Position numbers and translations under genes: made by a program. From the NCBI GenBank assembly GCA_040219275.1, contig JAVJSU010000042.1, positions 186,001-250,000 of the forward strand: DNA of 64,000 nt, in the 5' to 3' direction. The stretch is from JAVJSU01 sp040219275. Lineage in GTDB: Bacteria; Chloroflexota; Anaerolineae; Aggregatilineales; Phototrophicaceae. Shown piece by piece: positions 32,395 to 41,574 of the stretch; the stretch's first letter is position 1, and each line of letters opens with the position of its first letter. Under the pieces are notes generated by a model, which did no database searches, was not told the DNA's origin, and saw only the letters and a list, made by a program, of their open reading frames with translations.

Positions 32395-33642
32395 TTAGTA
32401 ACCCAACGCGGCATCAAAGGCGGGGTCTAGCCCTGCAAAATAGTCTTCTGCGCGTAAAGGAATCAGGATGTCCGGCGAAATGGCGAGGCGCGTGTCTTCT
32501 GCGGGGACATCCTCCCGTGCGCGTGATGCAATTCGTAACCGGATGTCAGAATTTTGCAGGATGAGCAGACTGTTATTTTCAAACATGAGGGGACGACCAC
32601 CTGTATCTTCCCCGATGAAAACGGCTGAAGTGCCCGCCTCTAAGCGCAAAGAGAAGACCACTGCGGCGGAAAATGTACGCGGACCTGTCAGCACGATTAA
32701 CCGCCCGTCTTCGTCGAAGAACTCATTATTGATGAGAAAGACACTTAATGGGAGCGACGTGCCTTCATTGCCACCGGGGTTGTTCCTCAGGTCAATGATG
32801 ACGCGGTCAATCGAGTCTGATTCGAGATGCGCTTCGATCTCCTCGGCGACATTCCGCACAGTTAGACCGGAGCGACTTCTGGTGCGTACCATGTTATAGA
32901 CCACATAAAACGTGCGGCTGTCTTCCAATACTTCATACCACAGAGTCTCATCGGCATTGTTTAGATAGGGAATATTACCTGTTTGGGGAAGTATATATTC
33001 GGGAAAGTTTTCATTGAGTTCATCGAGTTCGAGCGCTACCGGATTTAAGGTGCGGATTTCGCCATCGGGAAGTTCAAATTCGTAATTCGGCTCAGCTTCC
33101 ATGATGCCCGCGCCCTGTAAAATTTCCGGCACATTGATTTGAATGCCGGTGGTGATAATTTGGGTTGAGGGATTGTCTCCGGCGGCAGATAAACGGAGAA
33201 TTTCGTAGACTTCATCCGCTGGTATGCCATCAACGCTGACCAAGCGCGCACCGACAAACTCTGCATAATCGTCGCTGGCTTCGACCACATAAATGCCATC
33301 CGCAAACACATAAAAGCGTAAGGGATAAAAGTGTATCGGGAAACCCTCCTGTCCTGAGGCGTACATACCACTATGCCCGTCCTGAATGCTCGCCACAATA
33401 CGCATCATGCGTACAAAAATTTCATTATCGCTTAAATCGGGCACTTCTTCGAGGAGGGCATCTACACTGGCGGTAAAATCTGCTTCGCTGATCGTGCGAA
33501 AGGGATCAGGATGAACCCGTAAAATAGTGGTCACGAGGGTTTCAATATCTTCGCGCCAACCTTCGTCAGTGATTGCATCCTGCGCGGAAATCACCGGAAA
33601 TAAAAAGCAACTCACCATTAAAACAAATAATATTTTTGTCAT
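32395..33642 (-). CDS. Secreted S41-family peptidase
   Basis: The 415-residue protein has a signal peptide (ILFVLMVSCFLFPVISA, cut before QDA). The S41 core has VIIDLRNNPGGNEG (~residues 283-296) and GPRTFSAAVVFS with catalytic Ser325. The Lys four residues after Ser seen in C-terminal processing proteases is absent, so a tricorn-like charge relay is likelier. It starts one nucleotide after the stop of the MerR gene upstream (TAATATG) and is in that operon. Confidence 0.9.
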   Translation of the reverse strand: MTKILFVLMVSCFLFPVISAQDAITDEGWREDIETLVTTILRVHPDPFRTISEADFTASVDALLEEVPDLSDNEIFVRMMRIVASIQDGHSGMYASGQEGFPIHFYPLRFYVFADGIYVVEASDDYAEFVGARLVSVDGIPADEVYEILRLSAAGDNPSTQIITTGIQINVPEILQGAGIMEAEPNYEFELPDGEIRTLNPVALELDELNENFPEYILPQTGNIPYLNNADETLWYEVLEDSRTFYVVYNMVRTRSRSGLTVRNVAEEIEAHLESDSIDRVIIDLRNNPGGNEGTSLPLSVFLINNEFFDEDGRLIVLTGPRTFSAAVVFSLRLEAGTSAVFIGEDTGGRPLMFENNSLLILQNSDIRLRIASRAREDVPAEDTRLAISPDILIPLRAEDYFAGLDPAFDAALGY

Positions 33643-33643
33643 A

Positions 33644-34549
33644 TTATGCCCTTTCTATGGGAAATTGAATTTCTACGATGTTTTCTGGATGGTAAGGATC
33701 ACCGTCAGCGACCCGCAGATAGACCTCGCGGATTGCGCCGGAGAGCCGATAGCCACCTTCCTGCGCTTGCTGTGCGAAGGCGTGATACACGGTGCCGCGA
33801 TCATGGAACGAGCCATGAAAAACAACCGTCGCGGCGTGATCTATCGCGGGGAGTGTTCTGGATTGAATGACTCGCCCTGTCCATAATTCCGACGTTAATT
33901 GAAGCTCAGATGAGGCGTTATTTTGAACGGTAAACGCGGCTTCAAGGTCTGCGAATCCGCTACCCGGTAATTCGTGAAAATAGAGCTTGGTGCCATCCGA
34001 ACGGACAAGCGCAAGGCGAGATGTACAGGTGTCGTTGGTGTAGGGATGATAGATACCGATGGCGTTGCCAAATTGCAGGTTATGATTTTTCAGGACGACT
34101 CTTAGGTGCTCAAAGGTGGGGTCTATCTCATCACCATGCTGAATTGGGCGGCGAACAGAAATAACTTTTTGCGGCGCGATTGATTTGAAGGCGACATCAA
34201 TCTGGGTTGAACCACCTTCTAATAACGAAAGGCGGGTTTCTACTTCGGAAAGTTGCCGTTGGCTCTGCTCAAGTTGCTGGCGTATCTCCGCCTGTTTGAG
34301 CTTGAGCATCCCGCGCATCTCCGGCAAGCTGACGTTATCGTGCAACATGGCACGGATTTCTTTTAGCGATAGTCCAAGATTTTTGAGCGCAATGATCCGG
34401 TTCAAGTCTGCGAGTTGTTCGATGACGTAATAGCGATAGCCCGTTTCATCGTTAATCGAGACAGGTTTAAGCAAGCCGATCCGATCATAATATCTGAGCA
34501 ACTTAATGGTGACTTGCCCGATCTGCGCGAATTGTCCAATAGATAACAT
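33644..34549 (-). CDS. MerR-family regulator with GyrI-like effector domain (1)
   Basis: The ATG at 34549 follows AGAGGTGG. The 301-residue regulator has an N-terminal winged helix (LSIGQFAQIGQVTIKLLRYYDRIGLLKP), a dimerising coiled coil (~80-115) and a GyrI-like drug-binding domain (~120-300). BmrR-like proteins of this kind activate promoters with a 19-bp spacer when bound to lipophilic ligands. Its own promoter at 34574-34604 has that geometry. The S41 peptidase gene follows one nucleotide after its stop. A paralog is at 40679. Confidence 0.92.
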   Translation of the reverse strand: MLSIGQFAQIGQVTIKLLRYYDRIGLLKPVSINDETGYRYYVIEQLADLNRIIALKNLGLSLKEIRAMLHDNVSLPEMRGMLKLKQAEIRQQLEQSQRQLSEVETRLSLLEGGSTQIDVAFKSIAPQKVISVRRPIQHGDEIDPTFEHLRVVLKNHNLQFGNAIGIYHPYTNDTCTSRLALVRSDGTKLYFHELPGSGFADLEAAFTVQNNASSELQLTSELWTGRVIQSRTLPAIDHAATVVFHGSFHDRGTVYHAFAQQAQEGGYRLSGAIREVYLRVADGDPYHPENIVEIQFPIERA

Positions 34550-34573
34550 CAGTTCCACCTCTTCTCATGCTCT

Positions 34574-34604
34574 ATTATCAACACTCCTCGTGGGGGAGGG
34601 TCAA
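34574..34604 (-). promoter_or_regulatory. MerR-type promoter of the MerR(1)-S41 operon
   Basis: On the minus strand TTGACC (34604-34599) and GATAAT (34579-34574) are separated by exactly 19 bp, the distance typical of MerR-activated promoters. The spacer contains an imperfect palindrome, CCTCCCCCACGAGGAG, of the BmrR-like kind. Confidence 0.8.
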
Positions 34605-34734
34605 GAGGCAAATTCTAGCGGCTGTTATTCATTTTTCTCTGCGGGTGGAAACCCCATCAGCTTGCTGTGGGGAGGAAACACGCTTTCCCCCTCTCTGTCT
34701 TTTCAATTGAGTGAAAATGTGATACACTTGTTCT

Positions 34735-35829
34735 GTGAAACTTACTGCGAAAATCAAGCTCAACCCAACCGAAGAACAACGCCAGCTTTTGCATGACACA
34801 TTGCAACGAGCCAATGCCGCTTGCAATCACATCAGCGAGGTCGCGTGGACGGAAAAGAAATTCCGTCAATTCGATTTGCATAAGCTGTGCTACTACCCGG
34901 TGCGGGAACAGTTTGAGCTTTCCGCGCAGATCGTTGTTCGTGCGTTGGGCAAGGTCGCAGACAGTTACAAGCTGGATCGGAAGTCCAAGCGCACATTCAA
35001 AAACCACGCCGCCTTTCCCTTCGATAGTCGCATCGTGACTTATCTTTTGGATACTCAAGAGGTCAACATCTGGGCGGTTAATGGTCGCCAGCGTATGCCC
35101 TTCCAGGCGGGGAAACGACAACTTGAACTGTTGCAATTCCAGCAAGGCGAGAGTGACCTGGCATTTATTCGTGGCGAGTTTTACTTGTTCGCTACCTGCG
35201 ACATTGACGAACCCACCGAGGATGATGTCACCGAATATATGGGTGTTGATCTGGGCATTGCAAATATCGCCACGACGGATGACGGTGAACGCCATTCTGG
35301 TAAGCATGTAAACAGTGTGCGCCATCGTAACCAGCGCCTCCGCAGTAAACTTCAAAAGAAGGGGACGAAATCCGCTAAACGCCTGCTGAAGAAAATGAGC
35401 GGGCGCGAAACTAGATTTGCCAACGATGTGAATCACTGCATCAGCAAAGCGATTGTGATAAAGGCTAAACGCACCGGACGCGGGGTCGCTCTCGAAGAGT
35501 TGACCGGAATACGTGGGCGGGTACGGCTTCGTAAGTCGCAGAGAACACAATTGCATAGCTGGTCGTTCGCTGATCTTGGAAGCAAGATTGTCTTTAAAGC
35601 GAAACTGTACGGTGTTCCCGTTGAATATGTTGACCCGGCGTATACGTCGCAGATGTGCGCGTGCTGTGGTCATGTCGATAAACGTAATCGTAAGTCTCAA
35701 AGTATTTTCCTTTGCACAGCCTGTCAATTCTCTGAACATGCTGATGTAAACGCGGCGATCAATATTGGTCGTCGGGTGTCAGTCAATGCACCCTACGCGG
35801 TCAGTGATCTGGGTGAAAATCCCGCCTGA
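34735..35829 (+). CDS. tnpB: TnpB, RNA-guided endonuclease of IS200/IS605 family
   Basis: The 364-residue protein is a RuvC-like nuclease, ancestral to Cas12. The catalytic residues appear intact: Asp172 (MGVDLGIANIAT), Glu254 (VALEELTGIRGR) and Asp337 (HADVNAAINIGRR). The zinc ribbon is Cys308/Cys311 and Cys327/Cys330 (TSQMCACCGH...FLCTACQ). The N-terminal domain (KIKLNPTEEQRQLLHDTL) is usual. TnpB cuts DNA with an omega-RNA encoded at its 3' end. The gene is full length, so it may still be active though it lacks tnpA. Confidence 0.93.
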   Translation: MKLTAKIKLNPTEEQRQLLHDTLQRANAACNHISEVAWTEKKFRQFDLHKLCYYPVREQFELSAQIVVRALGKVADSYKLDRKSKRTFKNHAAFPFDSRIVTYLLDTQEVNIWAVNGRQRMPFQAGKRQLELLQFQQGESDLAFIRGEFYLFATCDIDEPTEDDVTEYMGVDLGIANIATTDDGERHSGKHVNSVRHRNQRLRSKLQKKGTKSAKRLLKKMSGRETRFANDVNHCISKAIVIKAKRTGRGVALEELTGIRGRVRLRKSQRTQLHSWSFADLGSKIVFKAKLYGVPVEYVDPAYTSQMCACCGHVDKRNRKSQSIFLCTACQFSEHADVNAAINIGRRVSVNAPYAVSDLGENPA

Positions 35830-35834
35830 ACTGC

Positions 35835-35866
35835 AAGCCCCGCTAGCTTGCTACGGGGTAGTTGAC
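35835..35866 (+). ncRNA. Candidate omega-RNA 3' hairpin of tnpB
   Basis: The stem CCCCG/CGGGG (35838-35842, 35854-35858) with inner TAG/CTA is followed by TAGTTGAC. The omega-RNA would begin inside the tnpB coding end and use sequence just past ~35866 as guide. This is inferred from known TnpB loci. Confidence 0.5.
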
Positions 35867-35909
35867 TTTAAGCAGGGACATGAAATGGGGTCTCGAAAAG
35901 AACGAGGAC

Positions 35910-35976
35910 AAGCATAACGCAGAGAAATTTTTCTCTCATTCTCTGTGTTCCCTGTGACTCTGTGGTGATTTTTTTA
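35910..35976. repeat. Dispersed CGCAGAGAA repeat, copy 2
   Basis: GCATAACGCAGAGAA followed by TTTTTCTCTC and CTCTGTGTTCCC...GACTCTGTGGTG matches the copy at 17941-18040 in order and orientation, with fewer GCAGAGAA units. Confidence 0.75.
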
Positions 35977-36066
35977 AACTTCCGGGACTTTACAATGAAA
36001 TGCGAATCGTTTTGATGCGGAATGGCTACTATCGGGACATTTGAAAACCGGCGCGAGTCGCAGTGT

Positions 36067-38988
36067 CTATTCACGCGTGGTTTCAAGATGTTCGGAGAGT
36101 GACTGCGCTAGCGCGACGGCTGAGTCCAAAGACAGCTTGCTTCCAAGATTCACTAAGGGTGCATAGCGATCACCGAGCGTCGTTTGCATGTGCTGAACTT
36201 GAAGGGCGATGCGCTCGATGGTGGGCGGGGAAAGCGCGATATTGTCTTGCCGGCATGTTTTCTGGATGAATCCATGCAATTGTGCGGTGATGGCGAATTG
36301 TTCCATCAAGAATGATAGGTGTAGGAAGGTTTCTAGCTGGTAAATTGTACTGACTTTTACTTTCAGGCGGTGCGAAACTTGAATCGCTTCTGTGAGTTTT
36401 TGATGTGCATCGGAATAATTGCCCAACATCATACTTGTCTTGCCCAGATTCGCCAGAAGGGTTGCAAGAAGGATGTCATTTTGCGACTCGCGTATTACCG
36501 GAAGAACTTCCATAAATCGCTGTCTTGCGGAGTCAAAATTTCCTTCACGCATGTCGACTATGCCGATATTATTATGTATCTGCGCTTGCAGTTGGGTTTC
36601 ATTCATTTGCTTCCAGCCACGCATGGCAATATCAAAATGTAAACGTGCGATCTCTGTTTCGCCAAGTTCCATCGCAATCAACCCCATGCCGGTGTGATTT
36701 CCGATAAATAGGAAATCAATATTGGGATCATCGGTTTGATCCCGTTTTTCTTCTAACTCAAGCACCTGTTCCAGAAATGACCGTGCACTATGATTTTCCC
36801 CGCGTTGCATGGCAATTCTGCCCAGTGTTTGCAAACCTGATACACGCACATAGAGATTTTCTGGTGCGGTGGCGATGGCTTGTTCGCTCAGTGATTGCGC
36901 CAGTGCTTGCTGTCCCATTGTGATCACCATTGTAGCAAGCTCCACCATGCCACGCGCTCGCAAAGATGCCGGATGTGTTTGATTCGTGACTGCCGGTGTG
37001 AGGACTGCTACGACCTGTTCACCGAAGCCATGACTACGCCAATATTGATGTAATGCTGGCATAATTTCTAACAGGTAGCGTTGTTGTTCAAGCGTATCGA
37101 GTAAATTAATATGCCAGATGTTGGTGTGTTCCGCATCAATGACCAGCAGATAATCGTTGATTTCTCTACGTTTGCGATAGGTAGCATGGCACCAGTGTTG
37201 ATAGTAGGCGGTAAAGCGTTGGCGGATGTGGGTTTTTTCGCTGGATGCTTCAAATTTTTCGACAAAAACGCGCCGCAATAAACTATGAAGCGTATACCTG
37301 AAATTTTCCTTGCGTTGAATCAGCGATTTATCCACCAGACTGACAAAGGTCGTCATGGGAGTGTCTGCCACCGCCAATGCCGCCTCATGGGTGAAACTGC
37401 CGCGAAAGATGGACAGCGCCATGAGGGTATGTTGTTCTTCTGTGGATAAGTTCTTGATGGTCGAATTGATGAGGCTGGCGAATCCCTGATGACGTGCTGG
37501 CATCCCCTGATAGGTGGTTTCCATCGCCAGCATATCTTCCCGCAGACTTGCTAAAATCTCCGGTGGAGAGAGATATTTGACCTGTCCGGCGGCGATCACA
37601 ATACCGAGCGGCAATCCCTCCAGAAAGTGACAAATCTCCAGAATATCGTCTATGTATGCCATCCAGTCGAAATGCGGTAAGACGCGCTCCGCCGTGAGTC
37701 TGAACAATCTTAGCGCGTCACTTTCTGCGATGTCTTGATTATCAGCCTGTTCGATCTTTAACTTTTTGAGCGGGATCATCCATTCCTGTCGGAGATTGAG
37801 CGGCATCTGAGAAGTCACCAGTAATTTCACGCGTGGTACTTCGTCCAGAATGCGCTCAATGAGTCCGGTTTCGGGGAGCAATTGTTCATAATTATCTAAG
37901 ATCAGCAGAAGTTCACGATCTTTGAGCGCGGTGATGACTTGATCTACAGACGCGACCCCTTTTACGGAGATGTTCAGGCTACTGAGGATCGTTTGCGAGA
38001 GGGTCTGGACATCGCGCACAGCGGTCAGCGCGACCAGCACAACACCATCACGGAACATTGCCCGTCGTTCATGTGCCATGTAGGTCGCTAGCATGGTTTT
38101 TCCCGTCCCGCCGATTCCAAGCAGTGTGATGAGGTGACACTCTGGTTTATCCAGCAGGTCACGCAAATAGAGGATGTCCTCTTCCGGCACAATATAGGGT
38201 AAATCAGGCATGATGATTCTGGGCATGGTCTGCGTTTGATGCTTTTTGATTATGCCCGCTTTTATTTGTTCATACAGCGCGACTGTCTTCTGGTCTGGCA
38301 CTGTCCCTAATTCGGTATCTAATAACGTGACGACGCGCTCATATTGCATCTGTGCTTCGCCACTCTGGTCGAGATGGACAAGCAACAACATCAACTGACG
38401 TTGGGCGGCTTCCCACAGCGGGTTTAGCATCACCAAGCGGCGGGCGACATCCACCCCTGTATAGATGTTGCCCGTTTCAAGACAATCATCTACGATCTGA
38501 TAGAGCAGGCGCAGATACTTTTGATGCAATTCGTCCCGTTTATGGTGAATCCACTCATCGAGGCTATCCGCCTGCCGGATGGATAAATCGCGTAGAAATT
38601 CGCCCGTATAGAGGTCAGCAATCGCTAGCATCTCCTCCAATGTATACGGCGTACCGGCAAAGATCGCATCACACGCATCCTCAAATACACGCGCATCAAT
38701 CCACACAGGGTCAACAATTTGCACCCATTTGCGCGAGATTTTGACCGCATCCGGCACGATTTTACGCAAATTTGACAGCACTGTACGCAGATTCTTCAAG
38801 GCTTGCTCGTCCGTGGTTTCATCCCACAGCAAAAAGGCGAGCTTCTCCCGCGTGTGTTCAGCGCGATTCATCGCCAGATATGCAAATAATAACGCTGTCT
38901 TTAGGGTGAGGAAGTTTTCTACGATGTGACCGTCACGTTCAATGAGGAGCGATCCGAATGTTTTGATCCGAAGGTCACGACCCATCAT
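36067..38988 (-). CDS. SARP-like regulator: BTAD, NB-ARC-type ATPase and TPR
   Basis: The 973-residue protein has a winged-helix DNA-binding domain (~5-100, LRIKTFGSLLIERDG), a BTAD domain (~100-245), a STAND/NB-ARC ATPase with Walker A GIGGTGKT (291-298) and Walker B LLLILDNYE (Asp365), and TPR-like repeats (~640-960). Such proteins respond to a ligand sensed by the C-terminal repeats. The next gene is divergent NmrA, ~220 bp away; it could be the target, though that promoter already carries a MerR-type operator. The start could be either ATG, 38988 or 38985. Confidence 0.93.
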   Translation of the reverse strand: MMGRDLRIKTFGSLLIERDGHIVENFLTLKTALLFAYLAMNRAEHTREKLAFLLWDETTDEQALKNLRTVLSNLRKIVPDAVKISRKWVQIVDPVWIDARVFEDACDAIFAGTPYTLEEMLAIADLYTGEFLRDLSIRQADSLDEWIHHKRDELHQKYLRLLYQIVDDCLETGNIYTGVDVARRLVMLNPLWEAAQRQLMLLLVHLDQSGEAQMQYERVVTLLDTELGTVPDQKTVALYEQIKAGIIKKHQTQTMPRIIMPDLPYIVPEEDILYLRDLLDKPECHLITLLGIGGTGKTMLATYMAHERRAMFRDGVVLVALTAVRDVQTLSQTILSSLNISVKGVASVDQVITALKDRELLLILDNYEQLLPETGLIERILDEVPRVKLLVTSQMPLNLRQEWMIPLKKLKIEQADNQDIAESDALRLFRLTAERVLPHFDWMAYIDDILEICHFLEGLPLGIVIAAGQVKYLSPPEILASLREDMLAMETTYQGMPARHQGFASLINSTIKNLSTEEQHTLMALSIFRGSFTHEAALAVADTPMTTFVSLVDKSLIQRKENFRYTLHSLLRRVFVEKFEASSEKTHIRQRFTAYYQHWCHATYRKRREINDYLLVIDAEHTNIWHINLLDTLEQQRYLLEIMPALHQYWRSHGFGEQVVAVLTPAVTNQTHPASLRARGMVELATMVITMGQQALAQSLSEQAIATAPENLYVRVSGLQTLGRIAMQRGENHSARSFLEQVLELEEKRDQTDDPNIDFLFIGNHTGMGLIAMELGETEIARLHFDIAMRGWKQMNETQLQAQIHNNIGIVDMREGNFDSARQRFMEVLPVIRESQNDILLATLLANLGKTSMMLGNYSDAHQKLTEAIQVSHRLKVKVSTIYQLETFLHLSFLMEQFAITAQLHGFIQKTCRQDNIALSPPTIERIALQVQHMQTTLGDRYAPLVNLGSKLSLDSAVALAQSLSEHLETTRE

Positions 38989-39125
38989 ATTTGTTGATCC
39001 ATAATACTCACTACGCTACCTATCGATATATGTCTAAGTATAGTCGATTTTGATCTACTAATGCAGAAATTTGAGGTGAAGACAGCCCATCATGTGCTGA
39101 TGATGACCCCTTTTTGAAATTGCCT

Positions 39126-39157
39126 CTTGAGGTTCACGCTACGTAAACGACTAGGAT
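39126..39157 (+). promoter_or_regulatory. MerR-type promoter upstream of the NmrA operon
   Basis: TTGAGG at 39127-39132 and TAGGAT at 39152-39157 are separated by exactly 19 bp. The 23 bp at 39126-39148 match 21 of 23 bases of the minus-strand sequence 41574-41552 in front of the MerR(2) gene. The shared element is likely the MerR(2) operator. Confidence 0.85.
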
Positions 39158-39208
39158 GATTGTATCAATCAATTAGGATGTCACAGACATCACGAAGGAA
39201 GAATACAA

Positions 39209-40051
39209 ATGACTGACCAGAATAAGGTGTTGGTGTTAGGCGCGACGGGCAAAACAGGGCGACGGATTGTTCCACGGTTAGAAGCGCGTGGGTTCGAAGT
39301 TCGCAAGGGGTCGCGCTCTGCTGAAATCCCGTTTGATTGGGAAGATCAGACGAATTGGGAACAAGTCTTAGAGGACATTGACAGCGTATATATCGCCTTT
39401 CAACCTGATCTCGCCGTGCCCGGTGCTGTAGCCACGATACAGAAATTTGTGACCCTTGCTGTGGCGAGCGGCGTGCGTCGTCTGGTGTTGTTATCGGGGC
39501 GCGGTGAGGAAGAAGCCGAGCACTGTGAGCGCGTGGTACAAGCCTCCGGTGTGGAGTGGACAATCTTGCGGTGCAGTTTCTTTTCACAGAACTTTAGCGA
39601 GGGGTTTTTTCTGGACGGAATTGAATCCGGTGAAGTTGTTTTGCCTGTCGATGATGTACGCGAGCCATTTATCGACGTGGAGGATATTGCTGATGTCGCA
39701 ACGGTGGCGCTAACGGAAGCGGGTCACGCGGGGCAATTATATGATCTCACCGGACCCCACCTTATGACATTTACGGAAGCAGTGGCGGAAATTGCACAGG
39801 CTGCTGACCGCACGATTCAGTTTGTACAGGTTCCAATTGACCCTTATTTACAGGCACTACGCGATATGAATATGCCGGATGATATGATCTGGCTGGTCAA
39901 TTATCTTTTCACAACCGTTCTGGATGGACGCAACGCCTCTTTAAGTGACGGTGTGCAACGTGCGCTTGGACGTGAACCGCGTGATTTCGCAACGTATGCC
40001 AGGGAAGTTGCCAGCACAGGGGTTTGGAATCCTGCACCGGTGACAGAGTAG
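39209..40051 (+). CDS. NmrA-family NAD(P)-binding protein
   Basis: The 280-residue protein has a Rossmann fold with VLVLGATGKTGRRIV at residues 7-21 and no SDR catalytic Tyr-x3-Lys, as in NmrA-like proteins. Sequence such as LVLLSGRGEEEAEHCERVVQASGVEWTILR and the C-terminal LSDGVQRALGREPRDFATYAREV is typical. It may be a quinone or azo reductase-like enzyme or a redox sensor. It is followed by the DUF1772 gene and probably controlled by MerR(2). Confidence 0.9.
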   Translation: MTDQNKVLVLGATGKTGRRIVPRLEARGFEVRKGSRSAEIPFDWEDQTNWEQVLEDIDSVYIAFQPDLAVPGAVATIQKFVTLAVASGVRRLVLLSGRGEEEAEHCERVVQASGVEWTILRCSFFSQNFSEGFFLDGIESGEVVLPVDDVREPFIDVEDIADVATVALTEAGHAGQLYDLTGPHLMTFTEAVAEIAQAADRTIQFVQVPIDPYLQALRDMNMPDDMIWLVNYLFTTVLDGRNASLSDGVQRALGREPRDFATYAREVASTGVWNPAPVTE

Positions 40052-40153
40052 CATTGAACTGATCTGCATTCTGCTTGATTCTGGCGCGGCTAGGTCAAGC
40101 AGAATTTGCTCATTTTATTTTGGTCACGGTTTACAACTAAAGGAGTTCACGCA

Positions 40154-40630
40154 ATGTCGACTGTTTTACCTGTGCTTATCCTGCTAGCGGCATTAGGCTC
40201 TGCGCTTATGGCGGGACTATTTTTCACGTTTTCAAATTTTGTCATGACGGCACTGGGGCGACTTGATGCACCACAGGGCATCGCCACCATGCAGAAGATC
40301 AACGTCGTCATTATCAACCCGTTGTTCATCCTCGTGTTTATGGGTACAGCACTACTCAGCATCGGGCTACCGGTGTCTTTACTGTGGCGACAATCACACC
40401 CTGACGAAATCTTCATGATCTCAGGTAGCTTGTGTTATGTGATTGGCGTGATACTGGTGACGGGTATCCGCAATGTGCCGATGAACAATGCGCTGGATGC
40501 ACTTGACGCACACAGCGATGAAGCGAGCCAATTTTGGAAGCGCTACCTGAGAGATTGGACACGCTGGAATCATGTGCGTTCTGTGTTTTCGCTGTTCAGT
40601 ACGTTGTGCTTCATCCTCGCCGTGAACTGA
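40154..40630 (+). CDS. DUF1772 membrane protein
   Basis: The ATG at 40154 follows AAAGGAG at the right spacing; the ORF extends upstream to 40106 without support. The 158-residue protein has four membrane helices (VLPVLILLAALGSALMAGLFFTF...) and the DUF1772 pattern VPMNNALDALDA near residue 112, followed by WKRYLRDWTRWNHVR. Relatives include anthrone oxygenase-like proteins of fungi. It lies 100 bp after NmrA in the same orientation. Confidence 0.88.
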   Translation: MSTVLPVLILLAALGSALMAGLFFTFSNFVMTALGRLDAPQGIATMQKINVVIINPLFILVFMGTALLSIGLPVSLLWRQSHPDEIFMISGSLCYVIGVILVTGIRNVPMNNALDALDAHSDEASQFWKRYLRDWTRWNHVRSVFSLFSTLCFILAVN

Positions 40631-40678
40631 TTTTATGACTTTATTAACCTTCCGGCACGGGTAGTCAATTTCTACACC

Positions 40679-41512
40679 CTACCAATTGGGAATGGCTTCA
40701 ACGGGAAACTGAATTTCTGTGACAAGATCGTTGCCGGATGGTGTTTTGGGGAATTGGAGCAGAAGCTCACGCGGGACACCTGCCAGACGATACCCGTTTG
40801 TGTCGATCCATTTCGTGATAGACGCGTAGCCAAGATGGATCGTTTCCAATGCGCCCTGTACAACCGTCGTCGCCATGGTGGTCGTTCCCGTTAATTCGTT
40901 TAATGTGAGGGTGGTTCCATCAGATAGCATTAATGATGAGTCAGCCGGTTTCGATACGATGACTCCCATTTCCAGATCGAGATTTGTTTCGGTGTCATAA
41001 TCACTGTGGCAAATGCAGAAGAAAAAGCCGTCACGTAATCTACGGGGCAAGGTGGATTGCAGATGGGCATATAGCACCATGCCCGCCTCAAAATCATCGA
41101 CATTGCGACGCATACTCAGGACATGTTGATCGGGTATGTGCTTAACGATGACATTGGGTGATTTGCCGGATTCATCGTCACGGATCAATTGCAGACGGCT
41201 CTCAATTTTGCGAATACGTTGAATTTCTCCGCGTAGCTGTTGTTCGATCTCTGCCTTTTTGAGGAGCATCATCCCCTGTAATTCGTCGGTTGAGATGTGA
41301 TCGTTTAGGGCTTGTCTGATCTGATCGAGCGATAAGCCGAGTTCTTTTAGCGCCAGAATACGGTTGAAATCTGCCATTTGTTCGGCACTATAGAAGCGAT
41401 AACCGGATGATGGTTCGATGCGGTTCGGCTTGAATAGGTCGATTTCATCATAGTAGCGGAGCAATCGTTTTGATACCTGCGCCAGCCGTGCAAAGTCCCC
41501 AACTGTAAACAT
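40679..41512 (-). CDS. MerR-family regulator with GyrI-like effector domain (2)
   Basis: The 277-residue regulator begins FTVGDFARLAQVSKRLLRYYDEIDLFKPNRIEPSSGYRFY, with coiled coil ~85-115 and a GyrI-like domain beyond 120 (NVDDFEAGMVLYAHLQ...). It is a paralog of the gene at 33644. Its promoter at 41543-41574 has a 19-bp spacer and the same operator as the NmrA gene, so it probably controls itself and that convergent operon. GGAGGTAAAG precedes the ATG. Confidence 0.92.
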   Translation of the reverse strand: MFTVGDFARLAQVSKRLLRYYDEIDLFKPNRIEPSSGYRFYSAEQMADFNRILALKELGLSLDQIRQALNDHISTDELQGMMLLKKAEIEQQLRGEIQRIRKIESRLQLIRDDESGKSPNVIVKHIPDQHVLSMRRNVDDFEAGMVLYAHLQSTLPRRLRDGFFFCICHSDYDTETNLDLEMGVIVSKPADSSLMLSDGTTLTLNELTGTTTMATTVVQGALETIHLGYASITKWIDTNGYRLAGVPRELLLQFPKTPSGNDLVTEIQFPVEAIPNW

Positions 41513-41542
41513 CTGTCTTTACCTCCATTGTCGTTTACAACC

Positions 41543-41574
41543 AGTATATACGTTGACGTAACGTGAACCTCAAG
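41543..41574 (-). promoter_or_regulatory. MerR-type promoter of the MerR(2) gene
   Basis: On the minus strand TTGAGG (41573-41568) and TATACT (41548-41543) are 19 bp apart. The 23 bp at 41552-41574 match the element at 39126-39148 at 21 positions. Confidence 0.85.

Larger units (their letters stand above)
34650..35866 (+). mobile_element. IS1341-type (tnpB-only) element with hairpin ends
   Basis: A single tnpB gene lies between two alike hairpins. The left one at 34652-34672 reads CCCCA, CAGCTTGCTG, TGGGG; the right one at 35838-35858 reads CCCCG, TAGCTTGCTA, CGGGG. No tnpA is present. The right hairpin followed by GTAGTTGAC has the look of the 3' end of an omega-RNA in IS200/IS605-like elements. 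Exact ends are not determined. Confidence 0.8.

Noticed and set aside
34657..35739. Long minus-strand ORF (360 codons) opposite tnpB
   Set aside because: It is the antisense shadow of an intact tnpB with all catalytic motifs; the translated product has no recognisable domain.
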